Below, piece after piece: positions 45,723 through 55,256 of a stretch of DNA of 64,000 bases. This DNA comes from Neorhizobium sp. UBA3556. Its GTDB lineage: Bacteria > Pseudomonadota > Alphaproteobacteria > Rhizobiales > Rhizobiaceae. The notes below the pieces were generated by a model. It was not told where the DNA came from, ran no database searches, and saw only the letters and a list, made by a program, of their open reading frames with translations. The DNA lies in NCBI GenBank assembly GCA_002376235.1, contig DFNX01000016.1:682001-746000 (forward strand), read 5' to 3'. The position numbers were made by a program, and so were the translations under genes. Numbering within the stretch: the first letter of the stretch is position 1; each line of letters starts with the position of its first letter.

Positions 45723-46514
45723 ATGAAGATGACCAAATTTTTCGCCTGGCTCGCCATCGCCATCGGCGTCATCTACTTCTTTATTCCGCTGCTCGGCACG
45801 TTCGAATTCTCGCTGCGCATGCGCCGCGGCGAATATTCCTTCGATGCCTATGGCTCGGTCTTTTCCGACGTTCAGTTCCAGCAGACCTTTGGCTTCTCGA
45901 TCCTGATGGCGCTCTTCACCATCGCCTTCGGCATGCTGCTCGTCGTGCCGACCGCCTACTGGGTGCGCCTGCGTCTTCCGCAGATGCGCCCCGTCGTTGA
46001 ATTCGTCACCCTGATGCCGCTCGTCATTCCGGCAATCGTCATCGTCTTCGGTTACCTGCGCCTCTACAATTCCTCGTCCTATATCCCGTTCACCGGCTCG
46101 ACCTTCGGCACCAATGTGCTGCTCGTGATGTCCTACATCACCCTGTCGCTGCCCTACATGTACCGCTCGGTAGACACCGCGATGCGCACGATCGATGTGC
46201 GCACCCTGACGGAAGCCGCCGAAATCCTCGGGGCAAAGTGGCCGACCATCCTGTTCCGCTGCATTTTTCCGAATGTCATGTCCGGCGTTCTCTCCGGCGC
46301 GTTCATCACCTTCGCCATAGTTATGGGCGAGTTCACCATGGCCGCACTTCTGAACCGCCCGGCCTTCGGCCCCTATCTCCAGCTCGTCGGTGCCAACAAA
46401 GCCTATGAGCCGTCCGCACTCGCCGTCATCGCCTTTGCCATGACCTGGCTTTCCATGGGCCTCATCCAGCTCGTCTCCCGTCTCAGCAAGATGGCGCCGG
46501 CCCGCCGCGCCTAA
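45723..46514 (+). CDS. ABC transporter permease (second)
   Basis: The 263-residue product has six membrane segments and an EAA loop (LTEAAEILGAKWPTILFRCIFPNVM), resembling PotC-type permeases. It would pair with the first permease as a heterodimer in the inner membrane. The ATPase gene follows after 12 bases. Confidence 0.9.
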   Translation: MKMTKFFAWLAIAIGVIYFFIPLLGTFEFSLRMRRGEYSFDAYGSVFSDVQFQQTFGFSILMALFTIAFGMLLVVPTAYWVRLRLPQMRPVVEFVTLMPLVIPAIVIVFGYLRLYNSSSYIPFTGSTFGTNVLLVMSYITLSLPYMYRSVDTAMRTIDVRTLTEAAEILGAKWPTILFRCIFPNVMSGVLSGAFITFAIVMGEFTMAALLNRPAFGPYLQLVGANKAYEPSALAVIAFAMTWLSMGLIQLVSRLSKMAPARRA

Positions 46515-46526
46515 GGAATTTCGCCC

Positions 46527-47588
46527 ATGTCCTTCCTCGTCCTCGACAGCCTCAAGAAGAGTTTCGGCCAGACGCAAGTCGTCAAGGATTTCAACATGTC
46601 GATTGAGAAGGGAGAGTTCATCTCCTTTCTTGGGCCCTCCGGTTGCGGCAAGACGACGATTCTCCGAATGATCGCCGGTTTCGAGACCCCGAGCGACGGC
46701 ACGATCACCATCAATGGCAAGGATCAGTCGGGGCTGAAGACAAGCCAGCGCAATATCGGCATGGTCTTCCAAGCCTATGCGCTTTTCCCCAATATGAACG
46801 TTTTCGATAATGTCGCCTTCGGCCTCAAGGTCGCAGGCATGCCGAAAGCCGAGATCGAGACACGGGTGAAGGAGATGCTGAAACTCATCCATCTCGAACA
46901 CCTCGCCGACCGCTACCCCTACCAGATGTCGGGCGGCCAGCAGCAGCGCGTGGCGCTTGCACGCGCACTTGCCCCCAAACCGCAGGTCCTGCTCCTCGAC
47001 GAACCGCTTTCAGCGCTCGATGCCAAAATCCGCGTGTCGCTGCGGGAGGAAATTCGCCAGATCCAGCGCCAGCTCGGCATCACAACCGTCTTCGTCACCC
47101 ACGACCAGGAAGAGGCGCTGTCGATCTCCGACCGCATCGTCGTCATGAATGCCGGCCGCGCCGACCAGATCGGAACGCCTTCGGATATCTACAATCGCCC
47201 CACAACCCGCTTCGTGGCCTCTTTCGTCGGCACGCTCAACATCGTCGATGCGACCGTTGCCGATCCGGCGGCAAACACGATCCGTATCGGCGACAACATC
47301 ATCCCCCTGCGCGAGCCGATCGGCGCGCTGAAGGCCGACGAAAAGGTCTCCATAGCACTGCGCCCGGAAGCTGGCTCCCTGTCGGAAAGCGCCAAGGGAG
47401 ATACGGCACTGACCGGCACGGTCGTCTCGTCCCACTTCCTTGGCTCGGTCGTGCGCACCAAATTCGAGGTTGGCGGCAACCAGATTTCCTTCGACATGTT
47501 CAATGCGCCCGACAAGGTGCTGCCGCAGCCGGGAGAAACGGTCACGCTGCATTTCGCCGCAAGCGACCTTCTGTTGATCAGGGATTGA
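46527..47588 (+). CDS. ABC transporter ATP-binding protein
   Basis: The 353-residue ATPase has Walker A GPSGCGKTT (near residue 35), Q-loop MVFQAYALFP, signature MSGGQQQRVAL, Walker B LLLDEPLSALD and the switch histidine in VTHDQEEAL. The C-terminal 110 residues form a TOBE-type domain common to polyamine, iron and maltose importers. It completes the importer operon. Confidence 0.93.
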   Translation: MSFLVLDSLKKSFGQTQVVKDFNMSIEKGEFISFLGPSGCGKTTILRMIAGFETPSDGTITINGKDQSGLKTSQRNIGMVFQAYALFPNMNVFDNVAFGLKVAGMPKAEIETRVKEMLKLIHLEHLADRYPYQMSGGQQQRVALARALAPKPQVLLLDEPLSALDAKIRVSLREEIRQIQRQLGITTVFVTHDQEEALSISDRIVVMNAGRADQIGTPSDIYNRPTTRFVASFVGTLNIVDATVADPAANTIRIGDNIIPLREPIGALKADEKVSIALRPEAGSLSESAKGDTALTGTVVSSHFLGSVVRTKFEVGGNQISFDMFNAPDKVLPQPGETVTLHFAASDLLLIRD

Positions 47589-47631
47589 TATCGGCCTGTT
47601 GCCGAACTGCATCGCCATGCCGGTGGATTGA

Positions 47632-47715
47632 CTTAAAGAACGGGCTTTAAGCCTTGATATGCGGCCCCCCATGCCGCATTCCGGTGGGGCTATCTCCCTG
47701 AGCGGGAGCCCACCC
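47632..47715 (+). promoter_or_regulatory. Structured leader before the second MFS gene
   Basis: Two inverted repeats lie in the 147-base gap. CTTAAAG-AACGGG-CTTTAAG (47632-47651) is perfect. GGTGGG...CCCACC encloses CTCCC-TGAGC-GGGAG (about 47683-47715) as a nested hairpin ending 21 bases before the ATG. Neither has a good T-tract. They might be an operator and a leader structure, or part of the ABC operon terminator; I cannot match a known riboswitch. Confidence 0.45.
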
Positions 47716-47735
47716 CGTACCTTCAGTTGAATACA

Positions 47736-49085
47736 ATGTCTTCGATTACCTCATCGGCTCCCTCAGGGGCCGCTCCGCGCCGTCTTACCTCCCAGGATTT
47801 CAAAACCCTTGGCCTTGCCGCCCTCGGTGGGGCGCTGGAATTTTATGACTTCATCATCTTCGTGTTTTTCGCGACGGTGATCGGAAAACTCTTCTTCCCG
47901 CCGGACATGCCGGAATGGCTGGTGCTGATCCAGACGTTTGGCATTTTCGCGGCCGGTTATCTCATCCGCCCGCTCGGCGGCATCGTGCTCGCCCACTTCG
48001 GCGACATGTTCGGCCGCAAGAAGGTGTTTGCCTTCTCGATCCTCCTGATGGCGCTGTCGACGCTCGGCATGGCGATCATGCCGACCTATGCCACGATTGG
48101 CGTGATGGCCCCGATTCTTCTCGTTCTGATGCGCATCCTTCAGGGTGCCGCAATCGGCGGTGAAGTGCCCGGTGCCTGGACCTTCGTTGCCGAACACGTG
48201 CCCTTCCGCCGCGTCGGTTTTGCCTGCGGCTTCCTGACATCGGGCCTGTCGCTCGGCATCCTGCTCGGTTCGTCGATCGCAACCGTGATCAACACCGTCT
48301 TTTCTCCGGAAGCGATTGCCGATGGTGCATGGCGTATCCCCTTCTTCCTCGGCGGCATATTCGGCCTTCTGTCCGTCTGGATGCGCCGCTGGCTGCAGGA
48401 AACGCCGATCTTCTCCGAGATGAAGGCGAGCCGGGCGCTTGCACCCGAACTGCCGCTGAAAACCGTGCTGCGCGACCATCTGCGTGGCGTGATCATCTCC
48501 ATGCTGTTGACCTGGATCCTGTCTGCCGCGATCGTCGTCACCACCCTGATGACCGCGACCCTGTTGCAGAAGATCTACGGTTACACCGCCCAGCAGTCGC
48601 TGGCTGCCACGAGTTTCGGCACGCTGTTCCTGATCTTCGCCACCTCGGCAGCAGGCAGCATTGTTGATCGTGTCGGTTCGGGCCGTTTCTTCATCGTTGC
48701 GGGTGTCGTCTTCGGCGCGGCCACCTGGGCTTTCTACAGCTTCGCCGGCACGTCGATCACCCTCATGTTCGCCCTTTACGCGATCATGGGTCTATCGGTC
48801 GGGCTTGTCGGCGCAGTGCCTTACGTGATGGTGCGCGCCTTCCCGGCCCGCGTCCGCTTCACCGGCCTGTCCTTCTCCTACAACGTCTCCTACGCCATAT
48901 TCGGCGGTCTGACCCCGATTGCGGTCACCTCGGCACTCGCCATCAATCCGATGGCACATGCCTGGTACCTGCTCTTTATCGCAGTGCTCACTACCGGCGT
49001 CGGCATCTACCTCAGCCTCAGCGGCAACAGGGTGGAATCGGCCGCCGGCATCGAAGAACTGACGGCGAGACTGGCCAAGAGCTAA
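47736..49085 (+). CDS. MFS transporter, metabolite:H+ symporter type
   Basis: The 449-residue product has twelve hydrophobic segments and the MHS-subfamily features: early GGALEFYDFIIF, loop HFGDMFGRKKVF, and GGEVPGAWTFVAEHVP. MHS transporters carry organic acids or betaines with protons. I use ATG 47736; a TTG three codons earlier is possible, and no strong ribosome site is seen for either. Its direct upstream leader is structured. It is followed by a palindromic repeat and a bidirectional terminator. Confidence 0.85.
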   Translation: MSSITSSAPSGAAPRRLTSQDFKTLGLAALGGALEFYDFIIFVFFATVIGKLFFPPDMPEWLVLIQTFGIFAAGYLIRPLGGIVLAHFGDMFGRKKVFAFSILLMALSTLGMAIMPTYATIGVMAPILLVLMRILQGAAIGGEVPGAWTFVAEHVPFRRVGFACGFLTSGLSLGILLGSSIATVINTVFSPEAIADGAWRIPFFLGGIFGLLSVWMRRWLQETPIFSEMKASRALAPELPLKTVLRDHLRGVIISMLLTWILSAAIVVTTLMTATLLQKIYGYTAQQSLAATSFGTLFLIFATSAAGSIVDRVGSGRFFIVAGVVFGAATWAFYSFAGTSITLMFALYAIMGLSVGLVGAVPYVMVRAFPARVRFTGLSFSYNVSYAIFGGLTPIAVTSALAINPMAHAWYLLFIAVLTTGVGIYLSLSGNRVESAAGIEELTARLAKS

Positions 49086-49096
49086 CGCCGATCGTC

Positions 49097-49190
49097 ATGC
49101 TCGGGCCTGTCCCGAGCATCTGCCAACCTCTCATCAGGCATGAGCTGGCAGTAGATCCTCGGGGCACTCTCAGCTCAAATCCCGGGGCGA
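49097..49190. repeat. Rhizobial intergenic palindromic repeat, degenerate
   Basis: ATGCTCGGG-CCTGT-CCCGAGCAT (49097-49119) is a perfect nine-base stem. It is followed by a decayed second arm resembling AGATCCTCGGG...CCCGGGG at about 49153-49187. This layout matches RIME-like palindromic elements repeated between genes in many rhizobia. It lies between convergent genes, where such elements are usually found. Confidence 0.6.
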
Positions 49191-49221
49191 AGAAGGCGCC
49201 GCATATGGCATATCAAGTACA

Positions 49222-49260
49222 AGGAAAGCCGGAGAGTTTTGCTCTCCGGCTTTCCTGTTT
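49222..49260. terminator. Bidirectional terminator between MFS gene and metH
   Basis: GGAAAGCCGGAGAG-TTTT-GCTCTCCGGCTTTCC forms a long stem (about 14 base pairs) followed by TGTTTTC on the plus strand. The convergent arrangement of the MFS gene and metH suggests it serves both. Confidence 0.8.
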
Positions 49261-49281
49261 TCAGCGATAGAACTGTCCGCC

Positions 49282-52200
49282 TTAGGCCGCGTCGTCCACC
49301 TTATCGGCAGATGCACCGCCCGGCACATAGTTCAGCACCGGCCCGAGCCAGCGCTCGACCTCTTCGACGGCCATGCCCTTGCGCGACGCGTAGTCTTGCA
49401 CCTGGTCGCGCTCGACTTTGGCCACGCCGAAATAGTAGCTCTGCGGATGGCTGATATAGATGCCGGAGACCGACGAACCCGGCCACATCGCATAGCTTTC
49501 CGTCAGTTCCACGCCCGTTGCATTGGTCGCATCGAGCAGGCGGAACAACGTGTCCTTTTCCGTATGATCGGGCTGCGCCGGATAACCTGGTGCGGGACGG
49601 ATACCGGCATAATCCTCATGGATCAGCTCGTCATTGGTAAAGGTTTCATCCGTCGCATAACCCCAGAACTCCTTGCGGACCCGCTGGTGCATCCGCTCGG
49701 CAAAAGCTTCGGCGAAACGGTCGGCCAGCGCCTTGACGAGGATCGACGAATAATCGTCGTTCGCCCGCTCGAAGCGTTCGGCAATCGTCACTTCCTCGAT
49801 CCCGGCAGTGACGACGAAGCCGCCGACATAATCCGCCTTGCCGCTCTCGACCGGTGCGACGAAATCCGACAGCGCCACATTCGGACGGCCGTCCCGCTTC
49901 GAAAGCTGCTGGCGCAGCGTGTAGAAGGTTTCAAGCTCGCTCGAACGGCTCTCGTCGGCAAACAGGCGGATATCGTCGCCCACCGCATTCGCCGGCCAGA
50001 AGCCGATCACCGCGCGTGGACGGAACCACTTTTCGGCAATGATCTTTGCAAGCATCGCCTGCGCATCGCTCCACAGCTGACGTGCGGCTTCACCCTGTTT
50101 CTCGTCTTCGAGGATCGCCGGATAACGTCCCTTCAATTCCCAAGTCTGGAAGAAAGGCGTCCAGTCGATATACTGGGCAAGCTCTTCGAGATCATAGGTC
50201 TCGAACACCTTGGTGCCGGTAAACTGCGGCTTCACCGGCTCATACGCTGCCCAATCCACCTTCTCCGCATTGGCACGGGCACGCGCGATCGGCAGGCGCT
50301 GCTTTTCGCGCTCGTTGCGGGCATGAGCCTCGGCAACCTTCGCATATTCGCCGCGAATACCATCGACATAACCGGGCTTCTGTTCCGCAGAAAGAAGAGA
50401 GGACACGACACCGACGGCGCGCGAGGCATCCGTCACGTATACCGCCTGTCCCTTCTCATAACGTGGATGGATTTTCACCGCCGTATGCACACGGCTGGTC
50501 GTCGCCCCGCCGATCAGGAGCGGAATGTCAAAGCCCTGCCGCTCCATCTCGGCCGCCACATGCACCATCTCGTCGAGCGATGGCGTGATCAGGCCGGAAA
50601 GACCGATGATGTCGACCTTTTCCGCCACCGCGGTTTCAAGAATCTTCGTTGCAGGCACCATCACGCCGAGATCGATGATCTCGTAATTGTTGCAGGCAAG
50701 CACGACGCCGACGATGTTCTTGCCGATATCGTGAACATCGCCCTTCACCGTCGCCATCAGGATCTTTCCGGCAGACCTGCGCTCGTCGCCGCCGTTCAGC
50801 CGCTTCTCTTCTTCCATGTAGGGAAGCAGCACGGCCACGGCCTGCTTCATAACGCGGGCGGATTTCACCACCTGCGGCAGGAACATTTTTCCCGAACCGA
50901 AAAGATCGCCGACCACGTTCATGCCGGCCATCAGCGGCCCCTCGATCACATGCAGCGGACGTTCCGCCTTCTGTCGCGCTTCCTCGGTATCGGCCTCGAT
51001 ATAGTCGGTAATGCCGTTCACCAACGCATGCGACAGCCTTTCCTCGACCGGCCTTTCGCGCCACGCGAGATCCTGAACCTTGGCTTCCTTGCCCGGTCCG
51101 CCACGGAAACGCTCGGCAATCTCCAGCAGCCGCTCGGTGCCGTCGGCGCGGCGGTTCAGCACCACGTCCTCGCAGGCCTCGCGTAGTTCGGCGTCGATAT
51201 TGTCATAGACGGCCAGCTGACCTGCATTGACGATGCCCATGTCCATGCCCGCCTGAATGGCGTGGTAGAGGAACACAGCATGCATCGCCTCACGCACCGG
51301 CTCATTGCCGCGGAACGAGAAGGACAGGTTAGAGACACCGCCGGAAATATGCACGAGCGGCATTCTTTCGCGGATCGTCCTTGTCGCTTCGATGAAGTCG
51401 ACGCCGTAATTATTGTGTTCCTCGATGCCGGTCGCAACAGCAAACACGTTCGGGTCGAAAATGATGTCTTCCGGCGGGAAACCTGCCTGTTCAGTCAGGA
51501 TCTTGTAGGCGCGGGTGCAGATCTCGACCTTGCGCTCATAGCTGTCGGCCTGACCCGTTTCATCAAAGGCCATGACGACCACTGCCGCGCCGTAATGGCG
51601 AACCAGCTTCGCCTGAGCGAGGAATTTTTCCTCGCCTTCCTTCAGCGAGATCGAGTTGACGATCGCCTTGCCCTGCACGCATTTCAGGCCAGCCTCGATG
51701 ATCTCGAACTTCGAACTGTCGATCATCACCGGAACGCGGGCGATATCCGGCTCGGCGGCGATCAGGTTCAGGAACTCGACCATCGCCTTTTCGCTATCGA
51801 TCAGGCCTTCGTCCATGTTGACGTCGATCACCTGCGCGCCGTTTTCCACCTGATCGCGAGCAACAGCGAGTGCAGCCGTATAATCACCGGCCGTGATCAG
51901 CTTGCGGAATTTCGCCGAACCGGTGACGTTGGTGCGCTCGCCCACGTTGACGAAGGGAATGTCCTTGGTCAGCACGAAGGGTTCGAGACCCGACAGCGAC
52001 ATGAACGGCACATGCTCAGGCAACGCACGCGGCGGATATTTGGCAACTACCTCCGCCAGCGCCCGGATATGGTCCGGCGTCGAACCGCAGCAACCGCCGA
52101 CAACATTGACGAGACCTTCGCGGGCGAACTCCTCCACCTGACGTGCCATCATCTCCGGCGTTTCGTCATACTGGCCGAATTCGTTGGGCAGGCCAGCATT

Positions 52201-53058
52201 CGGATAGGCGCAGATGAATGTGTCGGAAACCGCCGAAAGCTCCTGCAGATGCGGCCGCATCGCGTCGGCACCGAGCGCGCAGTTGAGGCCGATGGTGAAG
52301 GGCTTGGCGTGATTGACCGAGTTCCAGAAGGCCGATGGCGTCTGCCCGGACAGCGTGCGGCCGGAAAGATCGGTGATCGTGCCGGAAATCATCACCGGCA
52401 GATGCACGCCCTTGGCCTCGAACCGCTCCTCGCAGGCGAAGATTGCGGCCTTGGCATTCAGCGTGTCGAAGATCGTCTCGATCAGGATGAGATCGGCACC
52501 GCCATCGATCAGCCCGTCGATCTGCTCACCATAGGCAATCCTGAGATCGTCGAAGGAGACGGCGCGGTAACCGGGATTGTTGACGTCGGGCGAAATGGAG
52601 GCCGTACGGTTGGTCGGACCTATCGCGCCAGCCACAAAACGGCGGCGACCGTCTTCCTTTTCCGCCCTGATCGCAGCACGGCGGGCAAGCCGCGCACCGT
52701 CGCGGTTCATGTCGTAGACTGCGCCTTCCATCTCGTAATCCGCCTGCGCGATACGGGTGGAGGAAAACGTGTTGGTTTCGAGGATATCGGCACCGGCCAT
52801 CGCATAACGATAGTGGATATCCTCGATCGCCTGCGGCTGTGTGAGAATCAGAAGGTCGTTATTGCCCTGCTGGTGACAGGCGCAGCCGATGAACCGCTCT
52901 CCGCGAAAATGGTCTTCGTTGAAACCCAGTCCCTGGATCTGGGTGCCCATTGCCCCGTCGATGACGAGAATGCGCTCGCTGGCAGCTTTTTTCAGAGCTT
53001 CCAGAATTTCCGCGCCATCGCGGCGAGCACCTTCGGGACCGAACAGTTCATCGAACAA
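49282..53058 (-). CDS. metH: Cobalamin-dependent methionine synthase MetH
   Basis: MetH transfers the methyl group of 5-methyl-THF to homocysteine through methylcobalamin. The protein has all modules in order: homocysteine-binding domain with the zinc cysteines (C-region GGCCGSTPDH near 310), pterin domain (NVGERTNVTGS near 370), cap and B12 domain with the cobalamin histidine in GDVHDIGKN (near 760), and the C-terminal SAM-activation domain. I propose a TTG start at 53056-53058 because AGGAG lies eight bases upstream; the GTG at 53067 overlaps that site. A SahR-like operator lies upstream. Confidence 0.95.
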   Translation of the reverse strand: MFDELFGPEGARRDGAEILEALKKAASERILVIDGAMGTQIQGLGFNEDHFRGERFIGCACHQQGNNDLLILTQPQAIEDIHYRYAMAGADILETNTFSSTRIAQADYEMEGAVYDMNRDGARLARRAAIRAEKEDGRRRFVAGAIGPTNRTASISPDVNNPGYRAVSFDDLRIAYGEQIDGLIDGGADLILIETIFDTLNAKAAIFACEERFEAKGVHLPVMISGTITDLSGRTLSGQTPSAFWNSVNHAKPFTIGLNCALGADAMRPHLQELSAVSDTFICAYPNAGLPNEFGQYDETPEMMARQVEEFAREGLVNVVGGCCGSTPDHIRALAEVVAKYPPRALPEHVPFMSLSGLEPFVLTKDIPFVNVGERTNVTGSAKFRKLITAGDYTAALAVARDQVENGAQVIDVNMDEGLIDSEKAMVEFLNLIAAEPDIARVPVMIDSSKFEIIEAGLKCVQGKAIVNSISLKEGEEKFLAQAKLVRHYGAAVVVMAFDETGQADSYERKVEICTRAYKILTEQAGFPPEDIIFDPNVFAVATGIEEHNNYGVDFIEATRTIRERMPLVHISGGVSNLSFSFRGNEPVREAMHAVFLYHAIQAGMDMGIVNAGQLAVYDNIDAELREACEDVVLNRRADGTERLLEIAERFRGGPGKEAKVQDLAWRERPVEERLSHALVNGITDYIEADTEEARQKAERPLHVIEGPLMAGMNVVGDLFGSGKMFLPQVVKSARVMKQAVAVLLPYMEEEKRLNGGDERRSAGKILMATVKGDVHDIGKNIVGVVLACNNYEIIDLGVMVPATKILETAVAEKVDIIGLSGLITPSLDEMVHVAAEMERQGFDIPLLIGGATTSRVHTAVKIHPRYEKGQAVYVTDASRAVGVVSSLLSAEQKPGYVDGIRGEYAKVAEAHARNEREKQRLPIARARANAEKVDWAAYEPVKPQFTGTKVFETYDLEELAQYIDWTPFFQTWELKGRYPAILEDEKQGEAARQLWSDAQAMLAKIIAEKWFRPRAVIGFWPANAVGDDIRLFADESRSSELETFYTLRQQLSKRDGRPNVALSDFVAPVESGKADYVGGFVVTAGIEEVTIAERFERANDDYSSILVKALADRFAEAFAERMHQRVRKEFWGYATDETFTNDELIHEDYAGIRPAPGYPAQPDHTEKDTLFRLLDATNATGVELTESYAMWPGSSVSGIYISHPQSYYFGVAKVERDQVQDYASRKGMAVEEVERWLGPVLNYVPGGASADKVDDAA

Positions 53059-53096
53059 GGCAAACACTCCTGAGAGATCAAGGCAATATCCATAAT

Positions 53097-53125
53097 GATA
53101 TAAAGATACCTTTATGTGATGTCCA
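53097..53125 (-). promoter_or_regulatory. metH promoter with an ArsR-type (SahR-like) operator
   Basis: The sequence 53097-53118 matches the perfect palindrome at 30007-30028 in 19 of 22 positions. On the minus strand a -35 TGGACA (53120-53125) and a -10 TATATC (53097-53102) are spaced 17 bases apart, so the operator covers the -10 and spacer. A regulator bound here would block RNA polymerase. The promoter start site has not been measured. Confidence 0.7.
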
Positions 53126-53183
53126 GCGCTGACGTCGCATTTACTGTCGGATTTGTCGCAGCGATTCGCCTGTCGATTTATTC

Positions 53184-53212
53184 ATGACAGCTATCGCCGT
53201 GATGGCTATAGC
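53184..53212 (+). promoter_or_regulatory. Candidate promoter of the sugar isomerase gene
   Basis: ATGACA (53184-53189) and TATAGC (53207-53212) are separated by 17 bases and lie 37 bases before the ATG at 53250. The match to sigma-70 boxes is moderate. Confidence 0.45.
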
Positions 53213-53249
53213 CTCTAGGTAAAGTGTTGGAGCACAAGGGAGAAGAAGC

Positions 53250-54512
53250 ATGAGCGAAGCCGGTCAGTCGTCAAAATTCTGGAGCGAGCTCCCCTATCAC
53301 CGACGTTGGCTGCTCGATCAGGCGGAAGGCCTGATGGATTTCTTCCAGTATCGTGCGATCAATCCCAAGGGTGGCTTCTACGATCTTGATGACGAGGGTC
53401 GCCCCCTGCCCGGCGCCAATCCGGTTCGCGGCATCCATGCCTCCGCGCGCATGGTCCATTGCTTCTCGATCGCCTACATGCTCGGCCGTCCGGGCGCAGG
53501 CGACCTGATCGACCACGGCATGAACTTTCTCTGGAACGGCCATCGTGACCAGCAAAACGGCGGCTACGTCTGGTCGATGAACGATCACGGCCCGGCCGAC
53601 ACCAACAAGCAGGGTTACGGCCATGCCTTCGTGCTGCTTGCCGCCTCCTCCGCCAAGGTCGTCGGTCATCCGCTGGCCGACAAGATGCTGGCCGATATCA
53701 CGGACGTGCTCGAAACCCGTTTCTGGGAAAAGCAACACGGCGCCATCGCCGAGGAATTCACCGCCGACTGGGGCGCCATCGATGGCGGCACCTATCGCGG
53801 CCAGAATTCCAACATGCACCTCACCGAAGCGCTGATGGCCGCCTACGAGGCAACCGGCGAACAGCATTATCTCGACAAGGCGGAAAGTATCGCCGACCTC
53901 ATTATCCGCCGTCTTGCAGGCGCCACCGAGTTCCGTGTCGGCGAACATTTCGATGCGAACTGGACGCTCAACAAGGACTATTACCATCCCGACGAAATGT
54001 TCCGCCCCGCTGGCACCACGCCCGGCCACGCGCTGGAATGGGCACGCCTCACGCTGCAACTCTGGGTGCTCGGCAACAAGAAACACGCCTGGATGCCCGA
54101 TGCAGCCAAGAACCTCTTCGTTCAGGCCATGTCACTGGGATGGGACAAGCAGAAGGGCGGCTTCTTCTACACGCTCGACTGGGATGACAAGCCCGCCAAG
54201 ACCAACAAGCTCTGGTGGCCGATGTGCGAGGCAGCAGGCGCCGCTCACTTCATCAACCAGCATCTGCCACACGATCCCTTCTTCGAAGACAGCTACCGGC
54301 TGATATGGAGCACCATCGCCAACCGCTTCATCGATCACAAGAACGGCGGCTGGCATGAGGAACTGACGGAAGATCTCGTACCGGCTCACACACTCTTCCC
54401 CGGCAAAGGCGATATCTACCACGCTTTCCAGGCCTGCCTCATCCCGCTCTATCCGGCAGACGGCAGCCTGACGAAGATGATCGGCGAAACGGGCAGCGGC
54501 ATTTCCGTTTAA
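53250..54512 (+). CDS. AGE-family sugar epimerase/isomerase
   Basis: The 420-residue protein belongs to the N-acylglucosamine 2-epimerase/YihS (alpha/alpha barrel) family, which interconverts aldoses and ketoses or GlcNAc and ManNAc. The histidines in YGHAFVLLA and TPGHALEWARL and the late FPGKGDIYHAFQ match the active-site histidines of the family. The 420-residue length fits mannose or sulfoquinovose isomerases and epimerases. GGGAGAAG lies upstream of the ATG. It converges with cutC and may share a role with the nearby ROK kinase. Confidence 0.85.
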   Translation: MSEAGQSSKFWSELPYHRRWLLDQAEGLMDFFQYRAINPKGGFYDLDDEGRPLPGANPVRGIHASARMVHCFSIAYMLGRPGAGDLIDHGMNFLWNGHRDQQNGGYVWSMNDHGPADTNKQGYGHAFVLLAASSAKVVGHPLADKMLADITDVLETRFWEKQHGAIAEEFTADWGAIDGGTYRGQNSNMHLTEALMAAYEATGEQHYLDKAESIADLIIRRLAGATEFRVGEHFDANWTLNKDYYHPDEMFRPAGTTPGHALEWARLTLQLWVLGNKKHAWMPDAAKNLFVQAMSLGWDKQKGGFFYTLDWDDKPAKTNKLWWPMCEAAGAAHFINQHLPHDPFFEDSYRLIWSTIANRFIDHKNGGWHEELTEDLVPAHTLFPGKGDIYHAFQACLIPLYPADGSLTKMIGETGSGISV

Positions 54513-54533
54513 TCAGTTTATGGCGGCGCGCGC

Positions 54534-55256
54534 TCAGAGTGCCGCCAGCGCCTCGCGCATCTCTCCCACCACTACCGAACTGGTCCGGTATTGCTGCCGG
54601 GCCGCAAAACCGAAGCCGACAAGCGCCTCATCGACAAAAGTCACCGGCAGGCGACATGAAGTGTGAACTTCCGCAACACTGGTTCCGGCAACGATATGCG
54701 CCACATTGACAGGCGTAATCCCGCTCCCTGCCATGATCGTAATTCGCCCGGCCGACTGACCGGCAAGCCGGCGAAGCACGCCCATTCCATCCTGCGCCTT
54801 CACTGCCAGCCCTGAGGTTAGAATGCGCTCGAAGCCAAGGCCGATTGCCTGCTCCAGCGCCTCATCCGTATCCGGCACCAGATCGAAGGCGCGGTGCAAC
54901 GTCCGCCCCATGCCATGTGACTGCTCCGCAAGCAAAGCCAGCAGGCCTACATCCAGCCGACCATCGCCGAGGCTCGCGCCAAGCACGACACCCGCTAGAC
55001 CGCTCTCCCGCGCCGCATCGATATCCGCCAGCATTACATCCCGCGAGGCGGCATCGAAGATGAAATCCCCTGCTCTCGGCCGGATCATCGCGTAAACCGG
55101 TACAGGTGCCTTCGCCGCCAGCGCCATAAGCCCCCGTGAAGGCGTCAGCCCGCCGACATCGAGCGCCGAGCAGAGTTCGATCCGCTGCGCCCCGCCGGTA
55201 ACGGCCGCTTCCAGCCCTTCAGCACTATCGACACAGACCTCAAGCAGCACGGACAT
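54534..55256 (-). CDS. cutC: CutC family protein
   Basis: CutC proteins are small TIM barrels once linked to copper tolerance, a role that has been questioned. This 240-residue member has the start LLEVCVDSAEGL, the ELCSALDVGGLTPS motif and the FDLVPD segment with LHRAF, all typical of the family. I use ATG 55256 since the longer frame overlaps the ROK gene. It overlaps the ROK kinase gene by 17 bases, so the two are translationally linked, which points to sugar metabolism more than copper. Confidence 0.85.
   Translation of the reverse strand: MSVLLEVCVDSAEGLEAAVTGGAQRIELCSALDVGGLTPSRGLMALAAKAPVPVYAMIRPRAGDFIFDAASRDVMLADIDAARESGLAGVVLGASLGDGRLDVGLLALLAEQSHGMGRTLHRAFDLVPDTDEALEQAIGLGFERILTSGLAVKAQDGMGVLRRLAGQSAGRITIMAGSGITPVNVAHIVAGTSVAEVHTSCRLPVTFVDEALVGFGFAARQQYRTSSVVVGEMREALAAL

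Noticed and set aside
53068..53249. Cobalamin or SAM riboswitch upstream of metH
   Set aside because: No conserved B12-box or SAM riboswitch core is seen, and the region is explained by the palindromic operator and divergent promoters.
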